DNA of 64,000 nucleotides from Arenibacter antarcticus (lineage in GTDB: Bacteria > Bacteroidota > Bacteroidia > Flavobacteriales > Flavobacteriaceae): NCBI RefSeq assembly GCF_041320605.1, contig NZ_CP166679.1:1178001-1242000 (forward strand), read 5' to 3'. Position 1 is the stretch's first letter. Each line of letters starts with the position of its first letter. Shown in pieces: positions 1 to 7,989 of the stretch. The position numbers were made by a program, and so were the translations under genes. The notes under the pieces are model-generated. The model worked only from the letters and a program-made list of their open reading frames with translations. It had not been told where the DNA came from and searched no databases.

Positions 1-1
1 T

Positions 2-193
2 GTGGTGGTATTCGATCAAAATTCGTCCTATCGATTCCTGGAGGATCCCATACCCTATCTACATCAACCCATAAAAAAAATAGGTCAAAAGGCATTGCGA
101 ATCCTTATAGGGCAGATAGAGGACCCAAGCCAAGCCATTCAACAGATCTCCTTTGAAACCCGTCTAGAAACTAGCGCACTAAAATTAGAATAA
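2..193 (+). CDS. LacI-family transcriptional regulator, C-terminal fragment (5' end outside window)
   Basis: The reading frame is open at the left window edge, so only the last 63 codons are present and no start can be assigned. The fragment contains the run PYLHQPIKKIGQKALRILI followed by a short acidic stretch and an ending FETRLETSAL. This matches the last strand-helix of the periplasmic-binding-protein-like effector domain of LacI regulators (consensus: plttv.qPi.eiG..A...Ll...l.t.L..R.S). The DNA-binding domain is not visible. It ends convergently with the fucose operon, separated by a perfect hairpin at 263-306. By position it could regulate sugar use, but no target can be shown. Confidence 0.65.
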   Translation: MVVFDQNSSYRFLEDPIPYLHQPIKKIGQKALRILIGQIEDPSQAIQQISFETRLETSALKLE

Positions 194-262
194 AGTTGTT
201 CAAAACTGAATTAGATAAGGTTTAATTCAATTTACCATTAAGCTAAGGATTGGGTCTATAAT

Positions 263-306
263 AGCCTGATTAGTGGATTTCAATAAAACACTCCACTAAT
301 CAGGCT
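263..306. terminator. Bidirectional hairpin terminator between convergent genes
   Basis: A perfect 15-bp stem (AGCCTGATTAGTGGA at 263-277, complement at 292-306) encloses a 14-nt loop and lies between the stops of the plus-strand LacI-type gene and the minus-strand lactate dehydrogenase gene. The flanks are AT-rich (TTTAATTTA on the right), without a long uninterrupted T-run. Its position between convergent stops supports termination in both directions. Confidence 0.75.
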
Positions 307-332
307 TTAATTTATCTTGAAGGGTATCACTT

Positions 333-1493
333 TTAGATCAAGTGATTAGGGAAATCCCTTACATCTTCACAGCAAATCTGTTCCATTACCTGTTGCAATT
401 CTGTTTTTAAAAGTGATATAGTATGATCTCCGCCCGCAGCACCCAAGGCTGCCACTCCGTACATAAAAGAGCGCCCAAGAAAAGTGAATTCTGCACCGCT
501 GGCTAAAGTTCTGGCGATATCCGGACCACCTCTTAATCCACTATCCATCATCACCTTTATTTGGTCTCCGTATTTTTCAGCAATTCTGACCAAGGGCTTT
601 ATGGTAGACTCCCCGGCATCCAATTGCCTACCACCGTGATTAGAAACGATAATGCCGTCTAGTCCCAACTTAATGGCACTCTCGGCATCGGCCTCATTGG
701 CGACACCTTTTATCACTAATTTCCCTTTCCACATATCGCGGATCGGCTTTATTTTTTCTTCGTTTAATCTACCCGTAAATGTTTGGTCCATAAATTTCCC
801 CAACTGTGCCAAGTCTAGCCCCTTAGGCATATAGGGTCTTAAGGTCTCAAAATTAGGCTGACCATATTTTAGGGTATTCACGGCCCAACTAGGTTTTCCC
901 AATACCTGAAGAATATTTTTTACGGACATTTTGGGTGGCATGGCCAAACCATTTCTAATATCGCGTGGCCTAAATCCGAAAGTAGGGACATCGGCCAAAA
1001 TCACTAATACAGGGCATTCTGCAGCTTCTGCCCTTTTAATAATATCGTCCCTAACACTATCCTCCGTTGGATGGTACAATTGAAACCACGCCTTACCCTC
1101 GGTAATTTCACTTATCCGCTCTATACTACTAGTACTAACAGTACTCAATATAAAGGGAATATTATGCTCAAAGGCAGCTTTCGCCAAGATTTCTGGAGCA
1201 TTGGGCCATATAAGTCCTTGTAGTCCTACAGGAGCAATGCCGAAAGGAGCATCGTAGGTATGCCCAAATAGCTCCGTTTTCATACTAGATCCGGTATGCT
1301 TACTTAAATAATAAGGCAAAAGCTCTACTTTCCTAATTTCGGAAGTGTTTTTATGCAAATTCACATCCTCGTTACAACCCCCGTCCAGATATTCAAAAGC
1401 AAATTTTGGAATCCTTTCTATTGCCCTATTTCTTAAATCGGTTACGGAAGGGTATTTGGTATTGATCTTTATCTCTTTCTTATTTTGCTGCAT
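333..1493 (-). CDS. lldD: FMN-dependent L-lactate dehydrogenase / alpha-hydroxy-acid oxidase family
   Basis: 386 residues, the usual length for the FMN alpha-hydroxy-acid dehydrogenase family (LldD, lactate oxidase, glycolate oxidase). The family signature SNHGGRQLD is at about 284-292, with catalytic His286 and substrate-binding Arg289. The FMN-phosphate-binding end (DSGLRGGPDI then GAEFTFLGRSFMYG) is intact. The N-terminal FAFEYLDGG supplies the conserved active-site Tyr (about residue 35). The likely reaction is oxidation of L-lactate to pyruvate at the membrane or into the respiratory chain. It is the last gene of the fucose operon, which fits the fact that cleavage of 2,4-diketo-3-deoxy-L-fuconate yields L-lactate and pyruvate. 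The family cannot be split into dehydrogenase and oxidase by eye. Confidence 0.85.
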   Translation of the reverse strand: MQQNKKEIKINTKYPSVTDLRNRAIERIPKFAFEYLDGGCNEDVNLHKNTSEIRKVELLPYYLSKHTGSSMKTELFGHTYDAPFGIAPVGLQGLIWPNAPEILAKAAFEHNIPFILSTVSTSSIERISEITEGKAWFQLYHPTEDSVRDDIIKRAEAAECPVLVILADVPTFGFRPRDIRNGLAMPPKMSVKNILQVLGKPSWAVNTLKYGQPNFETLRPYMPKGLDLAQLGKFMDQTFTGRLNEEKIKPIRDMWKGKLVIKGVANEADAESAIKLGLDGIIVSNHGGRQLDAGESTIKPLVRIAEKYGDQIKVMMDSGLRGGPDIARTLASGAEFTFLGRSFMYGVAALGAAGGDHTISLLKTELQQVMEQICCEDVRDFPNHLI

Positions 1494-1540
1494 AACGCTT
1501 AAATCCTATGATGATTTGACTTATTCTACTCTAATTGATC

Positions 1541-1870
1541 TTACAATTGAAAAACCCGCTCCATGAGCATCCACTTTTCACCTGGTTCGGCAAAAGGCAA
1601 TGCCTGTTGGTATTTCCACATTAATTCCTCCCACTTTTCATTTTCAGGGTACTTAGCATCGATTTTTGCCTTTTTTTCAAAGGAAAAGCTTTCATCGGCG
1701 TCGATAATCATGAACATACGATTCCTTACCCTATAAATTTCCATATCCTTTATCCCTGACTCCCTAAGGCTTTGAAGAATCTCTGGCCATACTTCCTTAT
1801 GGTAATCGTCATATGCCTTAATCAACTCCGGGTCGTCTTTAAGATCCATGGCCAAACAAAATCTTTTCAT
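1541..1870 (-). CDS. L-rhamnose/L-fucose mutarotase (RhaM-like, DUF718)
   Basis: A 109-residue cytoplasmic protein of the RhaM family (length about 104). It has the family pattern YDDYHKEVWPEI near residue 20, with the conserved His24, a central IYRVRNRMFMIIDAD strand pair and the C-terminal W-rich end. These enzymes interconvert the alpha and beta anomers of 6-deoxy-hexoses. Lying directly upstream of lldD and downstream of the FucP gene in one transcription unit, it most likely acts on L-fucose here rather than L-rhamnose. That substrate assignment is inferred from neighbours only. No signal peptide. Confidence 0.8.
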   Translation of the reverse strand: MKRFCLAMDLKDDPELIKAYDDYHKEVWPEILQSLRESGIKDMEIYRVRNRMFMIIDADESFSFEKKAKIDAKYPENEKWEELMWKYQQALPFAEPGEKWMLMERVFQL

Positions 1871-1925
1871 ATCTTTTATTTAAGAGGTTAAACCAATATT
1901 TAAGCAATCGCTAACTAATACTACT

Positions 1926-3239
1926 TTATGCAAGCTTTATTTCATACTTTTTAAATACGCGGAATCCGTACCAAGCAATGAAGACGAAACACATGAGTGG
2001 GAGGATAAAGGAAAAGTTAACCTCTGAAACTCCTGTAATTCTAATATCGTCCACTGCATTACCCCCTAAATCTATGATCATTCCCTGTAGTTTGGGCATT
2101 AATGCACCTCCTACAATAGCCATAACCAAGCCTGCTGCCCCTATTTTGGATTCTTCTTCATTAAGACCCGTAAGCGCTACTCCATATATAGTGGGAAACA
2201 TAACAGACATAAACAAGGTAATTCCCACCAAACTGTACAAGCCTATTATACCATCTATATAAATAGCCCCGAGCGTACACAATGAAGCACAAATAGCAAA
2301 ATACATCAGCAATTTCCCTGGACTTATAAATCGCAACATAAAGGTACCAATAGCCCTCCCCACTAAAAATAGTATAAATGCGAGTATCTGATAATTGGCA
2401 GCGTCCTCACTAGACATCCCAATAGCTTCCGCATATTGATAGATATAGGTCCAACACATAATTTGGGCCCCCACGTATAAAATCTGAGCTAACACTCCTA
2501 AAATATATTTTTTATTCTTGGCCAAACCGTCAAAAGTCTCTTTTAAACTGGGGATCCCTCCCTCCTCTTTGGCTTGGGGCATTTTGCTCACTAAGATTAG
2601 AAAAAATATGGCTAGGATTACCAACCCCAAAATTACATAGGGATCACGAATTGCCATAAGGTCCGAAGTACGGATCATCGCTTTTTTTGCCTCTGAGAGT
2701 GCGGAAAAATCATCGTAATCCACAGACTGAAGTTTTTTAAGCACAAATTGTTGCGCCGCCAACAACCCCAATAGAAGTCCGACTGGATTAAAAGCCTGGG
2801 CCAAATTTAAGCGTTGGGTAGCCGTCTCTGGTGCCCCCATTGCTAAAATATAAGGATTGGCAGTAGTTTCCAAAAATGCCAATCCAAAGGTGAGTATATA
2901 CAATCCCAGACAAAAAAACCAAAACTGCTCGGTTATGGCTGCTGGGTAGAATAACAATGCCCCAACCGCATATAGTGCAAGCCCAATCAATACCCCCACT
3001 TTATACGAGTATTTACGAACAAAGAGGGCTGCTGGTAAGGCCATACAGAAATACCCTCCATAAAATGCCATTTGCACCCAAGCCGCTTGGGAATTGGAGA
3101 GCTCCAAAACTTTCTTAAAGGCTTGTACCATGGGATCGGTTACCGCATTGGCAAAACCCCAAAGGGCAAATAAGGAGGTAATTAAAATAAATGGAACAAG
3201 TGCCTTTTTAGATACTACTGGTGGTTTTTGGTCTTTCAT
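1926..3239 (-). CDS. fucP: L-fucose:H+ symporter, FucP-type MFS permease
   Basis: 437 residues, almost the length of Escherichia coli FucP, with about twelve hydrophobic segments. The opening SLFALWGFANAVTDPMVQAF and the following AAWVQMAFYGGYFCMALPA are hallmarks of the FucP branch of the major facilitator superfamily, which includes the acidic residue of helix 1. It would import L-fucose released in the periplasm by the fucosidases of this locus. It sits between the mutarotase and the fucose dehydrogenase-like SDR with gaps of about 55 bp, consistent with one operon. Related FucP members also carry other sugars (glucose/galactose in GluP), so the substrate is inferred from context. Confidence 0.87.
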   Translation of the reverse strand: MKDQKPPVVSKKALVPFILITSLFALWGFANAVTDPMVQAFKKVLELSNSQAAWVQMAFYGGYFCMALPAALFVRKYSYKVGVLIGLALYAVGALLFYPAAITEQFWFFCLGLYILTFGLAFLETTANPYILAMGAPETATQRLNLAQAFNPVGLLLGLLAAQQFVLKKLQSVDYDDFSALSEAKKAMIRTSDLMAIRDPYVILGLVILAIFFLILVSKMPQAKEEGGIPSLKETFDGLAKNKKYILGVLAQILYVGAQIMCWTYIYQYAEAIGMSSEDAANYQILAFILFLVGRAIGTFMLRFISPGKLLMYFAICASLCTLGAIYIDGIIGLYSLVGITLFMSVMFPTIYGVALTGLNEEESKIGAAGLVMAIVGGALMPKLQGMIIDLGGNAVDDIRITGVSEVNFSFILPLMCFVFIAWYGFRVFKKYEIKLA

Positions 3240-3294
3240 TGGATTATTGATTGTTATATTGTTCTGCTGGTTTTTGAAATTAGTATTTCAAGAT

Positions 3295-4077
3295 TTATGT
3301 TATTGATCGGTCTAAGTGGGTATAGCCCCCATCTACAAAGAGTAATTGCCCAGTAGTATGACTTGATCTTTTTGAAAGTAAAAAGGCAACGGTGCTAGCA
3401 ATTTCCTCCGAGGTAGTCATTCTCCGTCCCAACGGAATTTTATCGGTAATGCCCTTTAATTTTTCTTCTGGATTGTCAAAAGAGTTGATCCATCGGTCGT
3501 ATAATGGCGTATAGCATTCGGCAACGATAACCGCATTTACGCGAATATTAAAAGGAAGCAGTTCTACGGCCCATTCACGGGTTAAAGCATTACGCCCCCC
3601 GTTGGCAGCAGCATATCCCGATGTACCACCTTGGCCAGTAACCGAAGTCTTGGAGCCTATATTTACAATGGCACCCTGAGACTTCTTAAGTTCTGGCAGC
3701 ACGTAATGGGCCATCATATAATAATGGGTAAGGCTACGGTTTATGGAGCGCAGAAAATCGTCATAATTCCCATTTTCCAAACTAACCCCATCATTTACAC
3801 CCGCATTATTCACCAAACCATCTATCCTACCAAATTTTTCTATAGTACGTTCTACAGCCAGTTTACATTGTTCTGGGTCTGTAAGTTCTGCCAAGGCATA
3901 GTAGGCCTTGCCTCCACTTTTTTCAATGGCGTTAACCGCCTCCGAAACACTTTCCTTATCCCTTCCTATAATAACAGGAATTGCTCCCTCACTGGCGAGT
4001 AGCATACTGATTCCTTGACCAATACCCTTGGAACCACCTGTCACTATAATCACTTTATCTTTAAGATGTAAATCCAT
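3295..4077 (-). CDS. SDR-family oxidoreductase, probable L-fucose dehydrogenase
   Basis: 260 residues with a classical SDR fold: cofactor loop TGGSKGIG near residue 13, NNAG at 90-93, catalytic Ser142 (NIGSKT) and Tyr155 in TGQGGTSGYAAAN. The stretch TGQGGTSGY...ALTREWA is characteristic of the SDR group that oxidises L-fucose and related sugars to lactones. Residue 159, where SDR enzymes normally have the catalytic Lys of YxxxK, is Asn (codon AAC in the DNA). The next residues GGRNALTREWAV are normal, so this is a substitution and not a frame error. By context it would make L-fucono-lactone with NAD(P)+. The substitution leaves the catalytic mechanism open; an epimerase or non-catalytic role is possible. 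Confidence 0.72.
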   Translation of the reverse strand: MDLHLKDKVIIVTGGSKGIGQGISMLLASEGAIPVIIGRDKESVSEAVNAIEKSGGKAYYALAELTDPEQCKLAVERTIEKFGRIDGLVNNAGVNDGVSLENGNYDDFLRSINRSLTHYYMMAHYVLPELKKSQGAIVNIGSKTSVTGQGGTSGYAAANGGRNALTREWAVELLPFNIRVNAVIVAECYTPLYDRWINSFDNPEEKLKGITDKIPLGRRMTTSEEIASTVAFLLSKRSSHTTGQLLFVDGGYTHLDRSIT

Positions 4078-4110
4078 AAATTTTTTAATTTCGTAAAAAA
4101 ATTATTACTA

Positions 4111-5661
4111 CTAAATAACCTCATCAGGGTAGGGAATTTTCACCCCAGTATCTTTTCTAGATGGTATCTGCGCGTCTACTCTACGCAAATGATCAGACAA
4201 TATTTTCGCCAATTCTTTAGCCTTTGCAGGATCTACCTCCACCAAATTTTTGGTTTCCCCAATATCGTTCTTTAAATTAAAAAGTTCCATCCTACTATCC
4301 AGGTAATAATAGATTAGTTTATAATCCCCAACTCGAGTAGTACTGGAAGCTCCTATTCCAGGACCAGAAGGCCCCCATTCATTGGGGTAATGCCAAAACA
4401 GAGGTCGAGCTTCTAAATTGTTATTATTATTTTCCAAAGTAGGCACAAAACTAAAGCCATCTACGGGCTGTACAGTTTTGTAGTTCTTTACTCCTGCCAT
4501 TTCTAAAATGGTAGGATAAAAATCCTCTATGATGACTTGCCTATCGGTAACCGAGTTCGGCATAGTTCTCCCTGGCCATTTCACCAACATGGGCTCCCGA
4601 ATCCCACCTTCATAGGCAGATCCCTTTCCGCTGTTAAGTGGTTTATTATGGGTATTTCTTTCTCCCCCTCTGGCATGGACACTTAATCCGCCATTATCTG
4701 ACATAAAAAGGATAATGGTATTATCGGCTTGACCTTTATCCTCTAGAAAATCCATAATATCTCCCAAACTCTTATCCATTCCCTCAACCAAGGAAGCGTA
4801 TTTTGCCTCAATAGAATCTAGCCCTTTGTCGTAGTATTTTTGCACAAATCGTTCATCCGCCATAATCGGAATATGCACCGCATAATGGGACATATTTAAA
4901 AAGAAAGACTGGTTTTTCTCAATTGCAGAATCCATAGCCTCCATGGCTTCCACAGTAATAGCCTCGGTAAGAAAAATATCTTTACCATGGTATTTTTCCA
5001 AGCCGGGAACTGCCCATACTTCCTTGCCTTTTTTTCCGTTGCCAAAATTCTCTGTACCCAAATAACTCTCTGGTGCACCCGCAGCGTGACCTGCAATATT
5101 CACATCAAAACCTAGATTTAGAGGATCCTCTCCAGGAGTACCAATAGCTCCTAAATGCGCCTTCCCTGCATGGATGGTAAAATAGCCCGCATCATGTAGT
5201 AATTGTGGCAGCGGAGTGGCATAAACCGCTTTATTAATTCCCTCTGTAGGACTCATTCCGTTTACGTTCCATTCTGGAAATTGCAGTGTTTTATGATTGG
5301 TTTCCATAGGCTGCAATTGATCTTTATGCAGTGTCCAATTGGTTACCCGATGTCTTGCTGCATTCATCCCCGTCATTAAACTAACCCGCGTTGGAGTACA
5401 GACCGCAGTAGCATAGGCTTGGGTGAATTTCATTCCCTCCTCTGCTAAACGCTCCATATTTGGGGTTTGGTACAGATCGTTGTAGGGGGTCCTCTCTGTC
5501 CAAAAAGGCACAGAGGTATCTTGCCACCCCATATCATCCACAAAAAACAGTACAATATTGGGCTGGGTGGATGTCGATTCAGATTTATCAGTTGTCTTTT
5601 CCTTACAGCTTCCCAATAAGATCAGTCCAAATATGGCAATTATTTGTTTAGTGCTATTCAT
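4111..5661 (-). CDS. Secreted sulfatase, S1 family (formylglycine type), lipoprotein
   Basis: 516 residues. The signal peptide ends in LLGSC (Cys19), so the protein is likely lipidated. The metal-binding start NIVLFFVDDMGW is near residue 35-46 and the formylglycine motif C88-T-P-T-R92 follows in VCTPTRVSLMTG. The second metal motif FMSDNGG comes later, followed by the GKGSAYEGGIREPMLVKWPG segment typical of arylsulfatases. It should hydrolyse sulfate esters on a glycan in the periplasm or at the cell surface, and needs a formylglycine-generating or anaerobic maturase not seen in this window. First of three sulfatases in the operon; their different sequences suggest different sulfate positions. 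The subfamily number cannot be assigned by eye. Confidence 0.9.
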   Translation of the reverse strand: MNSTKQIIAIFGLILLGSCKEKTTDKSESTSTQPNIVLFFVDDMGWQDTSVPFWTERTPYNDLYQTPNMERLAEEGMKFTQAYATAVCTPTRVSLMTGMNAARHRVTNWTLHKDQLQPMETNHKTLQFPEWNVNGMSPTEGINKAVYATPLPQLLHDAGYFTIHAGKAHLGAIGTPGEDPLNLGFDVNIAGHAAGAPESYLGTENFGNGKKGKEVWAVPGLEKYHGKDIFLTEAITVEAMEAMDSAIEKNQSFFLNMSHYAVHIPIMADERFVQKYYDKGLDSIEAKYASLVEGMDKSLGDIMDFLEDKGQADNTIILFMSDNGGLSVHARGGERNTHNKPLNSGKGSAYEGGIREPMLVKWPGRTMPNSVTDRQVIIEDFYPTILEMAGVKNYKTVQPVDGFSFVPTLENNNNNLEARPLFWHYPNEWGPSGPGIGASSTTRVGDYKLIYYYLDSRMELFNLKNDIGETKNLVEVDPAKAKELAKILSDHLRRVDAQIPSRKDTGVKIPYPDEVI

Positions 5662-5676
5662 TTAAATCCATTGTTT

Positions 5677-6591
5677 TTAATTGCTAAAAGCCTCCAATAC
5701 TGGTTTTCCTCTCCAGAAATCAGGCATCTTTAATCCAAGGGCATATGCAATAGTCGCTGCCGTATCATAGGTGACTATGCTGGAATTCAACTTTCCTTTG
5801 GCAAGAATATTTGTCCCATAAATTATCCATGGAATTTCTACCTCAGCTAATGTTTTTCCTCCGTGGCCTTTACCTATTCCACCGTGATCTGAGGTGAATA
5901 TAATAATGGTATCATCCATCATCCCTGCCTTCTTTACAGATGCCAAAATCTCTCCTACCTGAGCATCTACCTTTTCTATTGCAGTATAATATTCGGGCGT
6001 TCCGTGCCCAATCTCATGACCTTCATTATCTGGATGGGTAAGATGTATAAACGTTAGGGTCGATTTATTTTCCAAATGAAAATCCATGGCTTTTTCAATC
6101 GTTTCCTCATCTGTCCTTCCATTAAAATCCAGATCTACCATGTCTTTTTCAAACAAATAGCCAATTCCGCCCCAAGTATAAGAAACTCCTTTTTTGGCAG
6201 ATGGCATTTGTTCATCAACCAAACTAAATACGGTAGGATATATATTGCCCTTCCCTAAAATTCTGGAAGGTAATTCCGGCGTTTTACTTCCCCATTCCGT
6301 GTACCCGTGCAACTCTGGTCCTGACCCCATAATCATGGAAGCCCAGTTCACCGCGCTAGAAGACGGCAAAACCGATCTTGCCTGTAAGGAGTACGTTCCA
6401 TCTGCCATCATCTTACGGAGATGTGGAAGTTTTGCATTTTCAAACGCATAGGCACCAAATCCATCCGAACCGATTAAAATAACGTGTTTTGCTAGAGGCT
6501 TTTGCGCTACTGCAGATTGACTGCTTTTACAGGATATTACAAGGACAGATAAAATAATACCTACTAATACGTTTTTAAGTAAATCTTTCAT
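5677..6591 (-). CDS. Alkaline-phosphatase-superfamily (nucleotide pyrophosphatase/phosphodiesterase-like) lipoprotein
   Basis: 304 residues with a lipobox ending at Cys21 (LVISC). It shares the fold of type I phosphodiesterase/NPP: first metal ligand in LIGSDGFGAYAF, a nucleophile region LPSSSAVNWASMIMGSGPELHG in which Ser79 aligns with the usual Thr/Ser nucleophile and Asn82 with the conserved Asn, then HPDNEGHEIGH and TSDHGGIGKGHGG metal ligands. Within this superfamily members cleave phosphodiesters, phosphate monoesters or sulfate esters. It lies 15 bp downstream of a sulfatase and just upstream of a GH29 gene, so it probably strips a charged substituent from the glycan or recovers phosphate. 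The actual substrate is unknown. Confidence 0.75.
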   Translation of the reverse strand: MKDLLKNVLVGIILSVLVISCKSSQSAVAQKPLAKHVILIGSDGFGAYAFENAKLPHLRKMMADGTYSLQARSVLPSSSAVNWASMIMGSGPELHGYTEWGSKTPELPSRILGKGNIYPTVFSLVDEQMPSAKKGVSYTWGGIGYLFEKDMVDLDFNGRTDEETIEKAMDFHLENKSTLTFIHLTHPDNEGHEIGHGTPEYYTAIEKVDAQVGEILASVKKAGMMDDTIIIFTSDHGGIGKGHGGKTLAEVEIPWIIYGTNILAKGKLNSSIVTYDTAATIAYALGLKMPDFWRGKPVLEAFSN

Positions 6592-6616
6592 TGGTTCGAT
6601 TATGATGTTATTAGTT

Positions 6617-7957
6617 TTAATTACTCTCTATTACCGCTCCGTCTTCACGGTAAAGATCCACTTTACCATCTAACAATAGGGCAAGTACGGTCATGTTCTC
6701 ATCCAATACGTGTTCGGGCAGTTTAATGTATTTTATACCTGGATAATGACTCCAGTACACTTTCCCTAACACCTGATGTGATAATTTAGTGCCTTCACCC
6801 ACTACCCAAATCCGATTGATATTATTTTTAAGTCCGCGCACCACAACTTCCCCGCCTGCATTACCTTTTACAAATAGATACAGTATGGTTTGATCCTTTG
6901 ATAAAGTGGTTGGCCCATAAAAGTGTTCCTTAGGAATCCCCGAACGGGTACCGTATATGGCTTCTTTATGCTTATTGGTCCACCTCCCAAGTCCTTCTAA
7001 AATGGCAGCTTGTTCTTCTGGAATACTCCCATCCCCCTTTGGTCCAATATCAAGCAATAGGTTACCCCCATTACCAATTACGTCAGCAAAAATCCCAATA
7101 ATTTGATCCGTAGTTTTATAATTGTGATCGTTCTTTTGAAAACCCCACGAATCGTTCATAGTAAGGCACAGTTCCCAATATTTATTCTCAGGTCTGGTAA
7201 TGGGCATACCTTGTTCCGGAGTGGCATAATCCCCCTGATCCTTTAGTCTAGAATTAAGGATGGTATTTGGATTCCTATCTAAAAGCATTTGTCGCACTTT
7301 TGGCGCCTGCCATTCTTCGGAACTATGTTCCCAATCCCCATCAAACCAATATACATCAGGATTATAATTGTCTGAAAGTTCTTTTAGTTGCCCCTGATAG
7401 TATTTTAAGAATTTATCCCATCTTTTAGATTCATCCGCTATTTTGTAGCGCATGGAATCCTTGGTAAAGTGGGTATAATCGGCATAGGACCAGTCCGGAA
7501 GAGAATAATAAATACCCACCTTTAAATTATTTTTTCGCAGCTCCTTAACAAAGGGGGTGAGTACGTCTCGTTTTGCGGGGGTACTTTTAACCGAATTAAA
7601 ATCCCCAAATTTAGTATCCCATAGTGCAAATCCTTCATGGTGCTTAGAGGTGATGACCGAATATTTGGCTCCGCTCCTTTTTATAAGATCTACCCAAGCG
7701 GTTGGATCATATTTCGTGGCCGTAAATCCCTTGGTTTGTTTTAGATAATCTTTGTGGGAGATATATCCATTAAAAAAGGACCATGATTCGTCTATCCCAT
7801 TAACGGAGTATAGTCCCCAATGGATAAAAATCCCCAATTTGGCATCTTTAAACCACTGCATTTTTTCTTCATTTTGGGATACAGTATCCGATACTTGTTC
7901 TTGGGCAAAGTTTGAAGTGATGGTCAATAAGAAAATAGCAGTAATCAGTTTCTTCAT
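6617..7957 (-). CDS. Alpha-L-fucosidase, GH29
   Basis: 446 residues with a signal peptide (cleavage near NFAQ). It shows the GH29 hallmarks WFKDAKLGIFIHWGLYSV near residue 35, SKHHEGFALWDTKF with His106-His107 near 104, and DVYWFDGDWE where Asp206 is the predicted nucleophile of the retaining mechanism. The C-terminal half has GNGGNLLLDIGPKGDG and a beta-sandwich end. It removes terminal alpha-linked L-fucose from glycans or oligosaccharides in the periplasm. There is no C-terminal binding module, unlike the second GH29 enzyme of the locus at 20598-22853, so the two probably differ in linkage or chain-length preference. Confidence 0.92.
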   Translation of the reverse strand: MKKLITAIFLLTITSNFAQEQVSDTVSQNEEKMQWFKDAKLGIFIHWGLYSVNGIDESWSFFNGYISHKDYLKQTKGFTATKYDPTAWVDLIKRSGAKYSVITSKHHEGFALWDTKFGDFNSVKSTPAKRDVLTPFVKELRKNNLKVGIYYSLPDWSYADYTHFTKDSMRYKIADESKRWDKFLKYYQGQLKELSDNYNPDVYWFDGDWEHSSEEWQAPKVRQMLLDRNPNTILNSRLKDQGDYATPEQGMPITRPENKYWELCLTMNDSWGFQKNDHNYKTTDQIIGIFADVIGNGGNLLLDIGPKGDGSIPEEQAAILEGLGRWTNKHKEAIYGTRSGIPKEHFYGPTTLSKDQTILYLFVKGNAGGEVVVRGLKNNINRIWVVGEGTKLSHQVLGKVYWSHYPGIKYIKLPEHVLDENMTVLALLLDGKVDLYREDGAVIESN

Positions 7958-7989
7958 TTGTATAGATATATAGTGTACCCAATAGGGGG

